This document shows positions 37,571 through 47,600 of a stretch of DNA of 64,000 bases, piece by piece. This stretch comes from Variovorax boronicumulans. Lineage in GTDB: Bacteria; Pseudomonadota; Gammaproteobacteria; Burkholderiales; Burkholderiaceae_C. Position 1 is the first letter of the stretch. The number at the start of each line of letters is the position of its first letter. The DNA lies in the NCBI RefSeq assembly GCF_007677875.1, contig NZ_VEDO01000004.1:124001-188000 (forward strand), given 5' to 3'. The notes below the pieces were generated by a model. The model was not told the origin of the DNA and did not search any database. It worked only from the letters and a program-made list of their open reading frames with translations. The position numbers and the translations under genes were made by a program.

Positions 37571-37649
37571 TTGAGATTCCATATCCAGCTCGGAGGTCTT
37601 GGCGCCTGTGCGGGCGCCGGTGGAGGGCAAGTGCCTGGGCCCGCAGGGC

Positions 37650-38279
37650 TCAGCGCACGATCGGAGTCGGGTTGGGCGGCGTCACCGGCGCCACCACACC
37701 CATCGAAACAATGTATTTGAGCGCCTCATCGACGCTCATGCGCAACTCGACACAGTCGTTGGCCTTGACCAGAACGAAATAGCCGCCGGTCGGGTTCGGG
37801 GTGGTCGGCACATAGACGCTCAGGTAGTCCTGCGGCGGGAGGTGGTTGGCCGTGTCGCCGCGCGGCGTGCCGGTCACGAAGGCGATGGTCCACATGCCGG
37901 CATGCGGCCACTGCACGAGCACCGCAGTGCGGAAGGCATTGCCGTTCTCGGAGAACACCGTGTCCGACACCTGCTTCACGCCGGAGTAGATCGAACGCAC
38001 GATCGGGATGCGGTGCAGCAGGTTGTTCCACCAGTCGACCAGCTTGCGGCCCAGGAAATTGCTGGCCACGGCGCCGACCGACAGCAGGATGGCCAGCGCC
38101 AGCAGCACACCGAAGCCGGGCACGTGGAAGCCCAGCAGACGGTCCGGATGCCATGCGGACGGCAGGATCAGCAGCGTCTGGTCGAGCGTGCTGATGACCC
38201 ACTCGAGCACCCAGGCAGTGATCACCGCGGGCACCACGACGAGCAGGCCGGTGGCCAGCCATTTGCGCAAGGCGTTCAT
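37650..38279 (-). CDS. DUF502 domain membrane protein
   Basis: 209 residues. Two transmembrane helices near the N-terminus ([22 protein letters not shown] and [22 protein letters not shown]), then [17 protein letters not shown] and [29 protein letters not shown], which are the family landmarks. The domain is similar to the plant COV (continuous vascular ring) proteins; the bacterial role is unknown. It lies 10 bases after fmdB and 79 before aspS, an order conserved in betaproteobacteria. Confidence 0.88.
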   Translation of the reverse strand: MNALRKWLATGLLVVVPAVITAWVLEWVISTLDQTLLILPSAWHPDRLLGFHVPGFGVLLALAILLSVGAVASNFLGRKLVDWWNNLLHRIPIVRSIYSGVKQVSDTVFSENGNAFRTAVLVQWPHAGMWTIAFVTGTPRGDTANHLPPQDYLSVYVPTTPNPTGGYFVLVKANDCVELRMSVDEALKYIVSMGVVAPVTPPNPTPIVR

Positions 38280-38289
38280 CGGTGGGCGT

Positions 38290-38634
38290 TCAGGCGCCGC
38301 CGGCCGAGGGGGTGGACGGGCCAGGGCTGGCAGCGGGTGCAGCGGCCGGCGCCGGCGCGGGGCTGGCTGCCGCGTCGCTGGCAGGCGCCGGGGCCGCCGC
38401 CGGCGCGCTCTCGCCGGGCTTGGCCGCCGGTGCGCTGGCAGGCGCGTTGCCGTTGTTGCGGAAGTCCGTCACGTACCAGCCCGAGCCCTTGAGCTGAAAG
38501 CCCGCCGCCGTCACCTGTTTGCGGAACGCATCGGCGCCACACTGCGGGCAGACGGTCAACGGCGCATCGGAGATCTTCTGCAGAACGTCCTTGGCGTGGC
38601 CGCAGGACTCGCAACGGTAGGCGTAGATAGGCAT
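38290..38634 (-). CDS. FmdB-family zinc ribbon protein
   Basis: 114 residues. The zinc ribbon is MPIYAYRCESCGHAKDVLQ with a second pair CPQCGADAFRK, giving two CxxC knuckles. After a short conserved GSGWYVTDF segment the last 55 residues are almost only A, P, S and G and probably disordered. Members are regulatory-type small proteins of unknown mechanism. First gene of the fmdB-DUF502-aspS operon, with its own promoter just upstream. Confidence 0.9.
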   Translation of the reverse strand: MPIYAYRCESCGHAKDVLQKISDAPLTVCPQCGADAFRKQVTAAGFQLKGSGWYVTDFRNNGNAPASAPAAKPGESAPAAAPAPASDAAASPAPAPAAAPAASPGPSTPSAGGA

Positions 38635-38670
38635 GGCGTTAGGCGGACTGGGGGCTCAAAAAAACCCTCG

Positions 38671-38676
38671 ATTATA
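38671..38676 (-). promoter_or_regulatory. -10 box of the fmdB-DUF502-aspS promoter
   Basis: Read on the minus strand this is a perfect TATAAT followed by CGAGGGTTTTTTT, 36 bases before the fmdB start. The -35 region is GC-rich and unrecognisable. The box and the bases after it match those of rpsP and rplS. Confidence 0.6.
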
Positions 38677-38701
38677 GGCCGCGGCCCGCCCGCGGCGCCC
38701 A

Positions 38702-40147
38702 TCAGGCGCTGCGCACCAGCGGGTGGTGGCTGGCGTGCCGGTTGGCGATCCACTGCGGCGCCAGCGAGCCGACCAGCATGCCGGCCATGGACGCCAGCAC
38801 GCCGGCCAGCTGCGCCGGGAACACCTCGCCCCAGGGGGTGTACATCACCGCCAGCCAGGTGCCGATGCCGGCGATGACGGCCAGGATCGCGCCCTGGGTG
38901 CTGGCCCGTTTCCAGTACAGGCCGAACACCAGCGGCACGAAGGCGCCGACCAGCGGCACCTGGTAGGCACCGGAGACCAGTTCATAGATCGAGGTGCCCT
39001 CCATGGCGATGGAATAGGCCAGCACGCAGGCGCTGAACACCAGCACCGTGATGCGCATGGTGAGCAGTTCCTTGCGGTCGGTGGTGCGCGGCACGAACTG
39101 GCGCCAGATGTTCTCGGTGAAGGTGACCGAAGGCGCCAGCAGCGTGGCCGAGGCGGTGGACTTGATGGCCGACAGCAATGCGCCGAAGAACAGCACCTGC
39201 ATCGCAAACGGCATCTTCTCCATCACCAGCGTGGGCAGAATCTTCTGCGGATCGTCGGCCAGCAGCGCCTGCGTCTGCTCCGGCATGATGAGCAAGGCGC
39301 TGGCCACGAGAAACATGGGCACGAAGGCGAACAGGATGTACATGCTGCCGCCGATCACCGGGCCCTTGGTCGCGGCCGAGACGCTGTTGGCCGACATCAC
39401 GCGCTGGAACACATCCTGCTGCGGGATCGAGCCCAGCATCATGGTGATGGCCGCGGCGAAGAAGAACAGGATGTCGTGCAGGCTGGGCTCGGGCCAGAAC
39501 TTGAACAGGTCGCGGCTCACGGCGAAGTCGATCACCTTGTCCGCGCCGCCGGCCATCTGGCCGGCGAACACCGCGAGGATGGCCAGGCCGGCGACCAGGA
39601 TGATCATCTGGATGAAGTCGGTCACGGCCACCGACCACATGCCGCCGAACAGCGTGTAGGCCAGGATCGAGACCACGCCGATCACCATGCCCATCGGCAC
39701 GCTGATCGCCTCGCCGGACAACAGGTGGAACACCAGGCCCAGTGCCGTGACCTGCGCCGAGACCCAACCCAGGTAGCTCAGCATGATGATCAGCGAGCAG
39801 CCCACCTCGACCACGCGGCCGTAGCGCTCGCGGTAGTAGTCGCTGATGGTCAGCAGGTCCATCTTGTAGAGCCTGGCCGCGAAGAACAGCCCCACGAAGA
39901 TGAGGCAGAAGCCAGCGCCGAACGGGTCCTCGACCACCGCGTTCAGGCCGCCCTCGACGAACTTGGCGGGGATGCCCATCACGGTCTCGGAGCCGAACCA
40001 GGTCGCGAACGTGGTCGTCACAATCATGATCAGCGGCAGATTCTTGCCCGCGACGGCGAAATCCCCGGTGGTCTTGACGCGGCGTGCGGCCCACAGACCG
40101 ATCGCGATGGTGAGAAGCAGGTAGACGAACACCAGTGTCAGCAGCAC
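38702..40147 (-). CDS. Sodium:solute symporter family protein
   Basis: 481 residues from a GTG at 40147, chosen for the AAGGAG nine bases upstream; no ATG occurs between the ubiB stop and the first membrane helix. SSS (SLC5) fold with about 13 transmembrane segments. Landmarks: YLLLTIAIGLWAARRVKTTGDFAVAGKNLP at the start (two pieces: LLLTIAIGLWAARRV and TTGDFAVAGKNLP), FATWFGSETVMGIPAKF, and GALLSAIKSTASATLLAPS, which carries the sodium-site serines. The substrate cannot be read; close families move proline, pantothenate or organic acids. It follows ubiB by 25 bases on the same strand. Confidence 0.88.
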   Translation of the reverse strand: MLLTLVFVYLLLTIAIGLWAARRVKTTGDFAVAGKNLPLIMIVTTTFATWFGSETVMGIPAKFVEGGLNAVVEDPFGAGFCLIFVGLFFAARLYKMDLLTISDYYRERYGRVVEVGCSLIIMLSYLGWVSAQVTALGLVFHLLSGEAISVPMGMVIGVVSILAYTLFGGMWSVAVTDFIQMIILVAGLAILAVFAGQMAGGADKVIDFAVSRDLFKFWPEPSLHDILFFFAAAITMMLGSIPQQDVFQRVMSANSVSAATKGPVIGGSMYILFAFVPMFLVASALLIMPEQTQALLADDPQKILPTLVMEKMPFAMQVLFFGALLSAIKSTASATLLAPSVTFTENIWRQFVPRTTDRKELLTMRITVLVFSACVLAYSIAMEGTSIYELVSGAYQVPLVGAFVPLVFGLYWKRASTQGAILAVIAGIGTWLAVMYTPWGEVFPAQLAGVLASMAGMLVGSLAPQWIANRHASHHPLVRSA

Positions 40148-40172
40148 GCGCAGTTTCTCCTTCGATGTTGTT

Positions 40173-41744
40173 TCAGAACAGCTGCACGCGGACCCACAGC
40201 TGCATGACCAGCAGACCCAAAGCAAAACCGATGCCGCCGTAGATGATGGCCTGCAGCAACCGGTTGGTCCGCCGCTGCTCGGCCAGCAACTGCTGCAACT
40301 GGCGGTCATGTGCCTGGGCGTGGCCGCCGCGCCGCAGGTAATCCACGAGCAAACGTGGCACCTCGGGCAGCAGCTTGGCGTAGCGCGGCGCCTCGTCGCG
40401 CAGTTGTCGCAGCAGGGCCTGCGGGCCGATCTGCTGCATCATCCATTTCTCCAGGAAGGGCTTGGCCGTCGCCCACAGATCCAGTTCCGGGTCGAGCTCG
40501 CGCCCCAGACCTTCGATGTTGAGCAGCGTCTTTTGGAGCAGCACCAGCTGCGGCTGGATCTCCACATGGAATCGCCGCGAGGTCTGGAACAGCCGCATCA
40601 GCACCATGCCCAGCGAGATCTCCTTGAGAGGCCGGTCGAAGTAGGGCTCGCAGACGGCGCGGATCGCGGCCTCGAGCTCGTCCACGCGCGTATTGGCAGG
40701 CACCCAGCCCGATTCGATGTGCAGCTCGGCCACGCGCTTGTAGTCGCGCCGGAAGAAGGCCGTGAAGTTCTGCGCCAGATACTCCTTGTCGAACTCCGTC
40801 AGCGTGCCGACGATGCCGAAGTCCAGCGAGATGTAGCGCCCGAAGGTGGCGGGCTCCAGGCTCACCTGGATATTGCCGGGGTGCATGTCGGCGTGGAAGA
40901 AGCCGTCACGGAACACCTGGGTGAAAAAGATCGTCACGCCGTCGCGCGCGAGCCGGTGCATGTCCACGCCCGCCTCGCGCAGGCGCGTGGTCTGGCCGAT
41001 GGGCACCCCGGTCATGCGCTCCATGACGATCACGTCCGGCGCGCAGTAGTCCCAGAACATTTCGGGGATCAGCACCAGGTCGAGGTCGGCCATGTTGCGG
41101 CGCAGTTGGGCCGCGCTCGAGGCCTCGCGCAGCAGATCCAGCTCGTCGTGCAGGTACTTGTCGAACTCGCCCACCACCTCCAGCGGCTTGAGGCGCTTGG
41201 CCTCGTTGGATGCGCGCTGCACCCAGCCGGCCAGCATGCGCATGAGCGCCAGATCGTTCTCGATGGTGGCCAGCATGCCGGGGCGCAGCACCTTGACGGC
41301 CACCTCGCGCTGCTCACCCTTGCGCGTGCGCAGCACGGCGAAGTGGACCTGCGCGATCGAGGCGCTGGCAATCGGCGTGCGGTCGAACTGGATGAAGATC
41401 TCGTCGAGCGGCCTGCGGAAGGCGCGCTCGATGGTTTGCACGGCGATGTCGGACGGGAAGGGTGGCACCCGGTCCTGCAGCCGCGCGAGTTCATCGGCAA
41501 TGTCGGGCGGCAGCAGGTCGCGCCGCGTAGACAACACCTGGCCGAATTTCACAAACAGCGGCCCCAGCCGTTCCAGCGCCTCACGCAGGCGCTGGCCCCG
41601 TGGCGCGCTGAGGTCGCGCCCGACCGAGAGCACGCGCGTCAGCCCGCGCAGCCAGGGCTGACGGAAGCTGGAGAGCACCAGCTCGTCCAGGCCGTAGCGC
41701 AGCGCGATCCAGGAGATGTAGGCGCCGCGGGCGAATTGCCTCAC
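40173..41744 (-). CDS. ubiB: Ubiquinone biosynthesis protein UbiB (ABC1/ADCK kinase-like)
   Basis: 523 residues. Atypical kinase-like ATPase needed for coenzyme Q assembly, probably by extracting lipid intermediates. The family KxGQ motif is in [19 protein letters not shown]; the alanine-rich nucleotide loop is [15 protein letters not shown]; ExD is in [13 protein letters not shown]; the catalytic-like segment is [15 protein letters not shown] and the metal site [10 protein letters not shown]. Two C-terminal hydrophobic helices anchor it ([19 protein letters not shown]). Adjacent to ubiJ and close to ubiE. Confidence 0.95.
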   Translation of the reverse strand: MRQFARGAYISWIALRYGLDELVLSSFRQPWLRGLTRVLSVGRDLSAPRGQRLREALERLGPLFVKFGQVLSTRRDLLPPDIADELARLQDRVPPFPSDIAVQTIERAFRRPLDEIFIQFDRTPIASASIAQVHFAVLRTRKGEQREVAVKVLRPGMLATIENDLALMRMLAGWVQRASNEAKRLKPLEVVGEFDKYLHDELDLLREASSAAQLRRNMADLDLVLIPEMFWDYCAPDVIVMERMTGVPIGQTTRLREAGVDMHRLARDGVTIFFTQVFRDGFFHADMHPGNIQVSLEPATFGRYISLDFGIVGTLTEFDKEYLAQNFTAFFRRDYKRVAELHIESGWVPANTRVDELEAAIRAVCEPYFDRPLKEISLGMVLMRLFQTSRRFHVEIQPQLVLLQKTLLNIEGLGRELDPELDLWATAKPFLEKWMMQQIGPQALLRQLRDEAPRYAKLLPEVPRLLVDYLRRGGHAQAHDRQLQQLLAEQRRTNRLLQAIIYGGIGFALGLLVMQLWVRVQLF

Positions 41745-41766
41745 GGTGCGACCCTCGCGTGGGCCG

Positions 41767-42312
41767 TCATGCTGCGTTCTTGCCGCGCCCGCCGCTGGCG
41801 AGGGCCACGAACTTCCTGAGCGCGGACGACGCGGCGCGCCCGATCTGGCCCAACGTGTGGGCCGGTGCGTCGCCGATCAGGCGCGAGAGGTCTTCCTCGA
41901 TGTCCCAGCGCACATGCTCGATGAGCCAGTTGACGTCGGCCGCCAGTTGCACGTCGCCCTCGATGCGGATGCCGGGCTTGTCGCCGCGCAGCAGCGTCTG
42001 CGCCAGTGCGGCCGGGGACTCCTCGGTCACGGTGAGGGTCAGGTCGGCCGGGGGCAGCGGATCGGCCAGGTCGAGCAGGCCAGCCGGCGTGGCCTTGAGG
42101 TGCAGGGTGAAATGGCGCCACTGGAAGCGCACGGCGCGTCCCTGGTGGCGCAGCAGCCGCTCCATGGCCTGCTCCTCCTGCATCAGCACGTGGTTGAGCA
42201 GCAGCACCAAGCGCCGGTGGAACTCCTCCACGGCCCAAGGGGGCGGCTGCAGTGCGCTGCCCGCACGGTCGAGCAGGGTGCCCAGAAAAGAAAAAGGGGA
42301 CGATGTGGCCAT
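41767..42312 (-). CDS. ubiJ: Ubiquinone biosynthesis accessory factor UbiJ (SCP2 domain)
   Basis: 181 residues. The SCP2 lipid-binding domain covers residues about 20-130 ([52 protein letters not shown]). The C-terminal helix [18 protein letters not shown] is typical of UbiJ, which holds the hydrophobic Q intermediates within the Ubi complex with UbiK. It lies 22 bases upstream of ubiB and 48 after the Tim44-like gene. Confidence 0.9.
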   Translation of the reverse strand: MATSSPFSFLGTLLDRAGSALQPPPWAVEEFHRRLVLLLNHVLMQEEQAMERLLRHQGRAVRFQWRHFTLHLKATPAGLLDLADPLPPADLTLTVTEESPAALAQTLLRGDKPGIRIEGDVQLAADVNWLIEHVRWDIEEDLSRLIGDAPAHTLGQIGRAASSALRKFVALASGGRGKNAA

Positions 42313-42360
42313 GTCCCCGATTATTTCCGCGTTTGCGCCGCATTCCGCGGCGCATTGGCT

Positions 42361-43368
42361 TTATTGCAGTGCCTGGACACCGGCCACCAGCCAGCCGGCG
42401 TGGCCGCTCTTGGGCTTGGTCATGTTCCAGACTTCGCGGAACGGGCTCGGGCCGGCCGACGGTTCCTCGCGGATCATGCCGGAGAACTCCACGCTGGCCA
42501 TGTAGTCCTCGCCGGTGTCCTCAATGCCGAGCAACTTGGCGTCCAGCATGACCACGTCGGTCTTGTTGGCCTGGCCGCCAGTGTGGGCTTCACGCTCCTT
42601 GAGCTGGGCCTGGATCTCGCCCAACATGGCGTCGGTCATCATGGCGCGCAGCGAGGAGATGTCGGCGCGGTCCCAGGCCGATTGCAGTGTCACAAAGTTG
42701 CGCTTGGCCGCGTTCAGGAAGCCGTCGGTGTCGAAGTCGGCCGGGATGCCCCACGTCTGCGAACCCGACAGGCCGGAGCCGATCACCACGCCCGTGCTGC
42801 CGACACCGGCCGTGCCGGCGTCGAAGGCTGTGGTGCTGCGCTCGAAGGGGCGCGCGGATGCGTCGTTGCCGACGTTCTCTGGCCGGTAGCTGCGCGGCAT
42901 CTGCGGCTCCTGCGGGGAAGCGCCACCAGCGCCCTGGAAGGCAAATGGGGTGCGGTTGGCCTGCTGCGGTTGCCCTCCGCGGCGTGCCCGCATCACGGCG
43001 CCGATGACCACCATGGCCACCAGCACCAGCAGGGCGATCAGCAGGAACTGGCCAAAGGCTTCCCCCAGGCCCAGCGAGGACGCCAGCCAGGCCAGGCCCA
43101 GGCCGGCGGCCAGGCCGCCCAGCATCGCGCCCCAGGGACGCTTGGGTTGTGCGGCCGCGGCATTCGGGGCTGCAGCCGCCTTGTTCGGCACTGCGTTGTT
43201 GGCCGATTGCGCCGGTGCGGCCGGCGCCTGCGGCGCGGCTTCGCGCTGCGTCACGTTGCTGGACTGCTTGCCGATGGACTTGCCACCGCCCATGCGGCGC
43301 TGCGCATCGGCATCGGTGCCCAGCGTCAGCAGCAGCGCGCCGGCCAGGATCACGGTCAGGAATTTCAT
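42361..43368 (-). CDS. Tim44-like domain membrane protein
   Basis: 335 residues. A signal-like hydrophobic start (KFLTVILAGALLLTLGTDADA) is followed by a low-complexity alanine/proline/asparagine region to about residue 75, two hydrophobic helices (MLGGLAAGLGLAWLASSLG and FLLIALLVLVAMVVIGAVM), and a Tim44/MRPL45-type C-terminal domain (LNAAKRNFVTLQSAWDRADISSLRAMM, described here in part) from about residue 215 on. The domain resembles the NTF2 fold that binds membranes. Its bacterial function is unsettled; the constant place between ubiE and ubiJ in this group hints at envelope or quinone biology. Confidence 0.88.
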   Translation of the reverse strand: MKFLTVILAGALLLTLGTDADAQRRMGGGKSIGKQSSNVTQREAAPQAPAAPAQSANNAVPNKAAAAPNAAAAQPKRPWGAMLGGLAAGLGLAWLASSLGLGEAFGQFLLIALLVLVAMVVIGAVMRARRGGQPQQANRTPFAFQGAGGASPQEPQMPRSYRPENVGNDASARPFERSTTAFDAGTAGVGSTGVVIGSGLSGSQTWGIPADFDTDGFLNAAKRNFVTLQSAWDRADISSLRAMMTDAMLGEIQAQLKEREAHTGGQANKTDVVMLDAKLLGIEDTGEDYMASVEFSGMIREEPSAGPSPFREVWNMTKPKSGHAGWLVAGVQALQ

Positions 43369-43401
43369 CGAGGTCTCCTCGTCAGATCAAAGTAAAGCGG
43401 G

Positions 43402-44133
43402 TCAGCACTTGATGCCCACATGCAACGCCACCATGCCGCCGCTCATGTTGTGATAGTCCACGTGACCGAATCCCTGCGCCTGCATGAGGCCTTTGAGGGC
43501 CTGCTGGTCGGGGTGCATGCGGATCGATTCGGCCAGGTAGCGGTAGCTGGCGTCGTCGCCAGCCACCACCTTGCCGATCCGGGGCAGCACCTTGAAGGAA
43601 TACCAGTCGTAGGCCTTTTCGAGCGGCTTGGCGACCTTGGAAAATTCGAGCACCAGCAGCTTGCCGCGGGGCTTGAGCACGCGGCACATCTCGGCCAGGG
43701 CCTTGTCCTTGTGCGTCATGTTGCGTAGGCCGAAGGCCACGCTCACAAGGTCGAAGCTGGCGTCGGCGAAGGGCAGGGCCTCGGCGTCGCAGACCATGCT
43801 CGGCACCACCACGCCCTCGTCGAGCAGGCGGTCGCGGCCCGTGCGCAGCATGGCCTCGTTGATGTCGGTGTGCACCACCAGCCCGGTCCGGCCCGCGCTC
43901 CTGGCGAAGGTGCGCGTGAGGTCGCCGGTGCCCGCGGCGATGTCCAGCACACGCTGGCCCTCGCGCACATTGGCCACCAGCGTCGTGTAGCGCTTCCAGG
44001 CCCGGTGCAGCCCGGCGGACATGAGGTCGTTCATGAGGTCGTACTTGGGCGCGACCGAATCGAACACCTCCCGCACGCGGCTGGCCTTCTCCGTCTCATC
44101 GACGGACTGGAAACCGAAATGGGTGGATGACAT
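43402..44133 (-). CDS. ubiE: Ubiquinone/menaquinone biosynthesis C-methyltransferase UbiE
   Basis: 243 residues from the ATG at 44133 ([12 protein letters not shown]); an ATG at 44154 would add seven residues. Class I AdoMet methyltransferase acting on the C2 position of the benzoquinone ring. Motif I is [15 protein letters not shown]; UbiE signatures are [21 protein letters not shown] near the start (partial) and [27 protein letters not shown] at the end. Upstream (44156-44241) are two perfect hairpins. Confidence 0.96.
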   Translation of the reverse strand: MSSTHFGFQSVDETEKASRVREVFDSVAPKYDLMNDLMSAGLHRAWKRYTTLVANVREGQRVLDIAAGTGDLTRTFARSAGRTGLVVHTDINEAMLRTGRDRLLDEGVVVPSMVCDAEALPFADASFDLVSVAFGLRNMTHKDKALAEMCRVLKPRGKLLVLEFSKVAKPLEKAYDWYSFKVLPRIGKVVAGDDASYRYLAESIRMHPDQQALKGLMQAQGFGHVDYHNMSGGMVALHVGIKC

Positions 44134-44160
44134 GGGGCGAATCCTAGGACACAAGAGGTT

Positions 44161-44182
44161 TGCAGGGACTCACATCCCTGCA
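44161..44182 (-). repeat. Perfect stem-loop upstream of ubiE
   Basis: TGCAGGGA (44161-44168), six-base loop, TCCCTGCA (44175-44182): an uninterrupted 8-base stem, 28 bases before the ubiE start in the transcript. No T-tract follows, so it is more likely a processing, stability or protein-binding element than a terminator. Confidence 0.5.
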
Positions 44183-44197
44183 CCAGATCGGGGATTG

Positions 44198-44216
44198 TGT
44201 GGCGGTTTGCGCCACA
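44198..44216 (-). repeat. Second perfect stem-loop between DUF971 and ubiE genes
   Basis: TGTGGCG (44198-44204), five-base loop, CGCCACA (44210-44216): an uninterrupted 7-base stem, 26 bases past the DUF971 stop and 15 bases from the neighbouring stem-loop. GC-rich but without a U-run. Confidence 0.5.
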
Positions 44217-44241
44217 GCGGCGGCGCGCCGGGCGCGGCTGC

Positions 44242-44655
44242 TCAGTGGCTGGCGCAGCCGTGGCCCGCCGGCGGCGCCATCGGCGCATCGCGGTCTACGC
44301 CGGCCTCGGCCAGGCGGCGCTCGTAGTCGGCCCACAGTTGCTGCTCTTCCTTGCCCAGGAAGTACAGGTACTCCCAGGTGAAGATGCCCGAGCTGTGGCC
44401 GTCGGAGAAGCCGGGCTGCACGGCGTAGTTGCCGACGGGCTCCAGCCCCAGCAGCGTGACATCGCGCTTGCCGGTCTGCAGCACCTCCTGGCCGGGGCCG
44501 TGGCCCTGCACTTCGGCCGAGGGCGAGTACACGCGCATGAGCTCGAACGGGATGCGAAAGCGCGCGCCGTCCGAGAACGCGATCTCCAGCACGCGCGACT
44601 GGCCGTGCACGGTGAGCTCTTCGGGCTGCGGGGTGGTGGGGGTCAGGCCGGCCAT
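44242..44655 (-). CDS. DUF971 domain protein
   Basis: 137 residues. The DUF971 fold (also the N-terminal domain of gamma-butyrobetaine hydroxylase) is seen in LTVHGQSRVLEIAFSDGARFRIPFELMRVYSPSAEV (quoted in part: VLEIAFSDGARFRIPFELMRV), LEPVGNYAVQPGFSDGHSSGIFTW and EYLYFLG. The C-terminal 30 residues are charged then glycine/histidine-rich (PAGHGCASH), perhaps metal-binding. Standalone members have unknown function and are sometimes linked to FeS metabolism. It follows the large dehydrogenase gene by 10 bases. Confidence 0.88.
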   Translation of the reverse strand: MAGLTPTTPQPEELTVHGQSRVLEIAFSDGARFRIPFELMRVYSPSAEVQGHGPGQEVLQTGKRDVTLLGLEPVGNYAVQPGFSDGHSSGIFTWEYLYFLGKEEQQLWADYERRLAEAGVDRDAPMAPPAGHGCASH

Positions 44656-44665
44656 GGCAACTTTC

Positions 44666-47600
44666 TCAAACGAGCACGCGCTCGATGCCGCCGCGGTTGG
44701 CGTCGGCGACGTAGGTCTGCATCCAGTCCTCGCCGAGGATCTTGCGCGCCATTTCGACGACGATGTAGTCTGCCTCCAGCAGGCCGCTCTGCAGGTCGTT
44801 CTGGTAGCGCGACAGGCCTTGCAGGCAGCTGGGGCAGCTTGTCAGGATCTTGAGATCGCCCTGCGCGCCCTGGGCACGCAGCGCAGCCTCGTTCTTGCGC
44901 AGCTCTTCCTCCTTGCGGAAGCGGATCTGCGTGGAGATGTCGGGGCGGGTCACGCCCAGCGTGCCGGATTCGCCGCAGCAGCGTTCGCTCCTGGTCACGC
45001 CGTCGCCCAGCAGCGCCTTGACGGTCTTCATCGGCTCCTGCTGCTTCATGGGCGTGTGGCAGGGGTCGTGGTACAGGTAGGCTCCGGCCTCGCCCAGCGT
45101 GACGCCCTTCTCGAGCAGGAACTCGTGGATGTCCACGATGCGGCAGCCCGGGAAGATCTTGTCGAACTGGTAGCCCTGCAGCTGGTCGAAGCAGGTGCCG
45201 CAGCTGACCACGACGGTCTTGATGTCCAGGTAGTTCAGCGTGTTGGCCACGCGGTGGAACAGCACCCGGTTGTCGGTGATGATCTTCTCGGCCTTGTCGA
45301 ACTGGCCTGACCCGCGCTGCGGGTAACCGCAGCACAGGTAGCCCGGCGGCAGCACGGTCTGCACGCCGGCATGCCAGAGCATGGCCTGGGTGGCCAGGCC
45401 CACCTGGCTGAACAGCCGCTCCGAGCCGCAGCCCGGGAAATAGAACACGGCCTCCGAATCCGTGCTCGTGGCCTCCGGATTGCGGATGATGGGCACGTAG
45501 TCCTTGTCCTCGATGTCCAGCAGCGCACGCGCGCTGCGCTTGGGCAGGCCGCCGGGCATCTTCTTGTTGACGAAGTGGATCACCTGCTCCTTGAGCGGCG
45601 CGGTGCCCACCGTCGCTGGCGGCGCGGCGGTCTGCTTCTTCGCCAGACCGTGCAGCACGTCGCTGGCAAGGCGCTGCGCCTTGAAGCCCACGTCCACCAT
45701 GGCCGTGCGCATGAATTTGATGGTCTGCGGATTGGTCGCGTTGAGCATCAGCATGGCCGCGGCGTTGCCGGGGCGGAAGCTCTTCTTGCCCATCTTGCGC
45801 AGCAGGTTGCGCATGTTCATGGTCACGTCGCCGAAGTCGATCTTGACCGGGCAGGGCGTCAGGCATTTGTGGCAGACCGTGCAGTGGTCGGCCACGTCCT
45901 CGAACTCGGCCCAGTGCTTGATCGACACGCCGCGGCGCGTCTGCTCCTCGTACAGAAACGCCTCGATCAGCAGCGAGGTGGCCAGGATCTTGTTGCGCGG
46001 GCTGTAGAGCAGGTTGGCGCGCGGCACGTGCGTGGCGCAGACCGGCTTGCACTTGCCGCAGCGCAGGCAGTCCTTGACGCTGTCGGCGATGGCGCCGATG
46101 TCGGACTGCTGCAGGATCAGCGACTCGTGGCCCATGAGGCCGAAGCTGGGCGTGTAGGCATTGGTCAGGTCGGCCGGCAGCGAGGGGTCACGCAGCAGCT
46201 TGCCTTTGTTGAAGCGGCCTTCGGGGTCGACGCGGCGCTTGTAGTCGGCGAACGGCGCGACTTCCTCTTCGGTCAAAAACTCCAGCTTGGTGATGCCGAT
46301 GCCATGCTCACCCGAGATCACGCCGTCGAGCGAGCGTGCCAGCACCATGATGCGCGCCACGGCCTCGTGGGCGGTCTGCAGCATGGCGTAGTTGTCGCTG
46401 TTGACGGGGATGTTGGTGTGCACGTTGCCGTCGCCCGCGTGCATGTGCAGCGCCACCCACACGCGGCCCTTGAGCACGCGCTGGTGGATGGCATTGCACT
46501 CGGCCAGCAGCGGCCGGAAGGCCGCGCCCGGGAACAGCGTCTGCAGCGGCGCGCGGATTTGCGTCTTCCAGCTCGCGCGCAGGCTGTGGTCCTGCAGATG
46601 GGGAAACAGCGCATCCACGTCGTGCAGCCAGCCCTGCCACTGCATGCGCACTTCGCGCAGCAGCGCCAGCGCCTGGGCCACGCGGTCTTCCAGCAGCTCG
46701 GCCGAGGCGATTTCCGACGCATCGTCCTCCTTGCCCAGGGGCAGCTTGCCGCCACCGAAGAAATCGATCAGTGCGTCCGCCAGCGCGATCTTGTTGCGCA
46801 GCGACAGCTCGATGTTGATGCGCTCGATGCCATCGGTGTACTCGGCCATGCGCGGCAGCGGGATCACCACGTCTTCGTTGATCTTGAAGGCGTTGGTGTG
46901 GCGGCTGATGGCGGCCGTGCGCTTGCGGTCCAGCCAGAACTTCTTGCGCGCCTCGGCGCTGATGGCGATGAAGCCCTCGCCGCTGCGCGAGTTGGCGATG
47001 CGGACCACCTCGGAGGTGACACGCGCCACGGCATCGGCGTCGTCGCCGGCGATGTCGCCGAACAGCACCATCTTGGGCAGGCCCGCGCCATGGCTCTTGG
47101 ACTTGGTGGCATAGCCCACAGCCTTCAGGTAGCGGTCATCGAGGTGCTCCAGACCTGCGAGCAGCACGCCCGAGCGCTTCTGCTCGGCGAACATGAAGTC
47201 CTTGATCTCCACGATCGAGGGCACGGCGTCCTTGGCGTTGCCGAAGAACTCCAGGCACACGGTGCGCGTGTGCGCCGGCATGCGGTGCACGATCCAGCGC
47301 GCGCTCGTGATCAGACCGTCGCAGCCTTCTTTCTGGATGCCCGGCAGGCCCGAGAGGAACTTGTCGGTCACGTCCTTGCCCAGGCCTTCCTTGCGGAAGA
47401 TCCGGCCCGGAATGTCCAGGCGCTCGCTGCGCACGGGCGTCTTGCCGTCGGCCTCGAAATAGTCGAGCTGGAAACTCGCCAGCTCCACGTCGTGGATCTT
47501 GCCCAGGTTGTGGTTCAGCCGCGTGACCTCCAGCCACTGCGCCTGCGGTGTCACCATGCGCCAGGAGGCCAGATTGTCCAGCGCCGTGCCCCACAGCACG

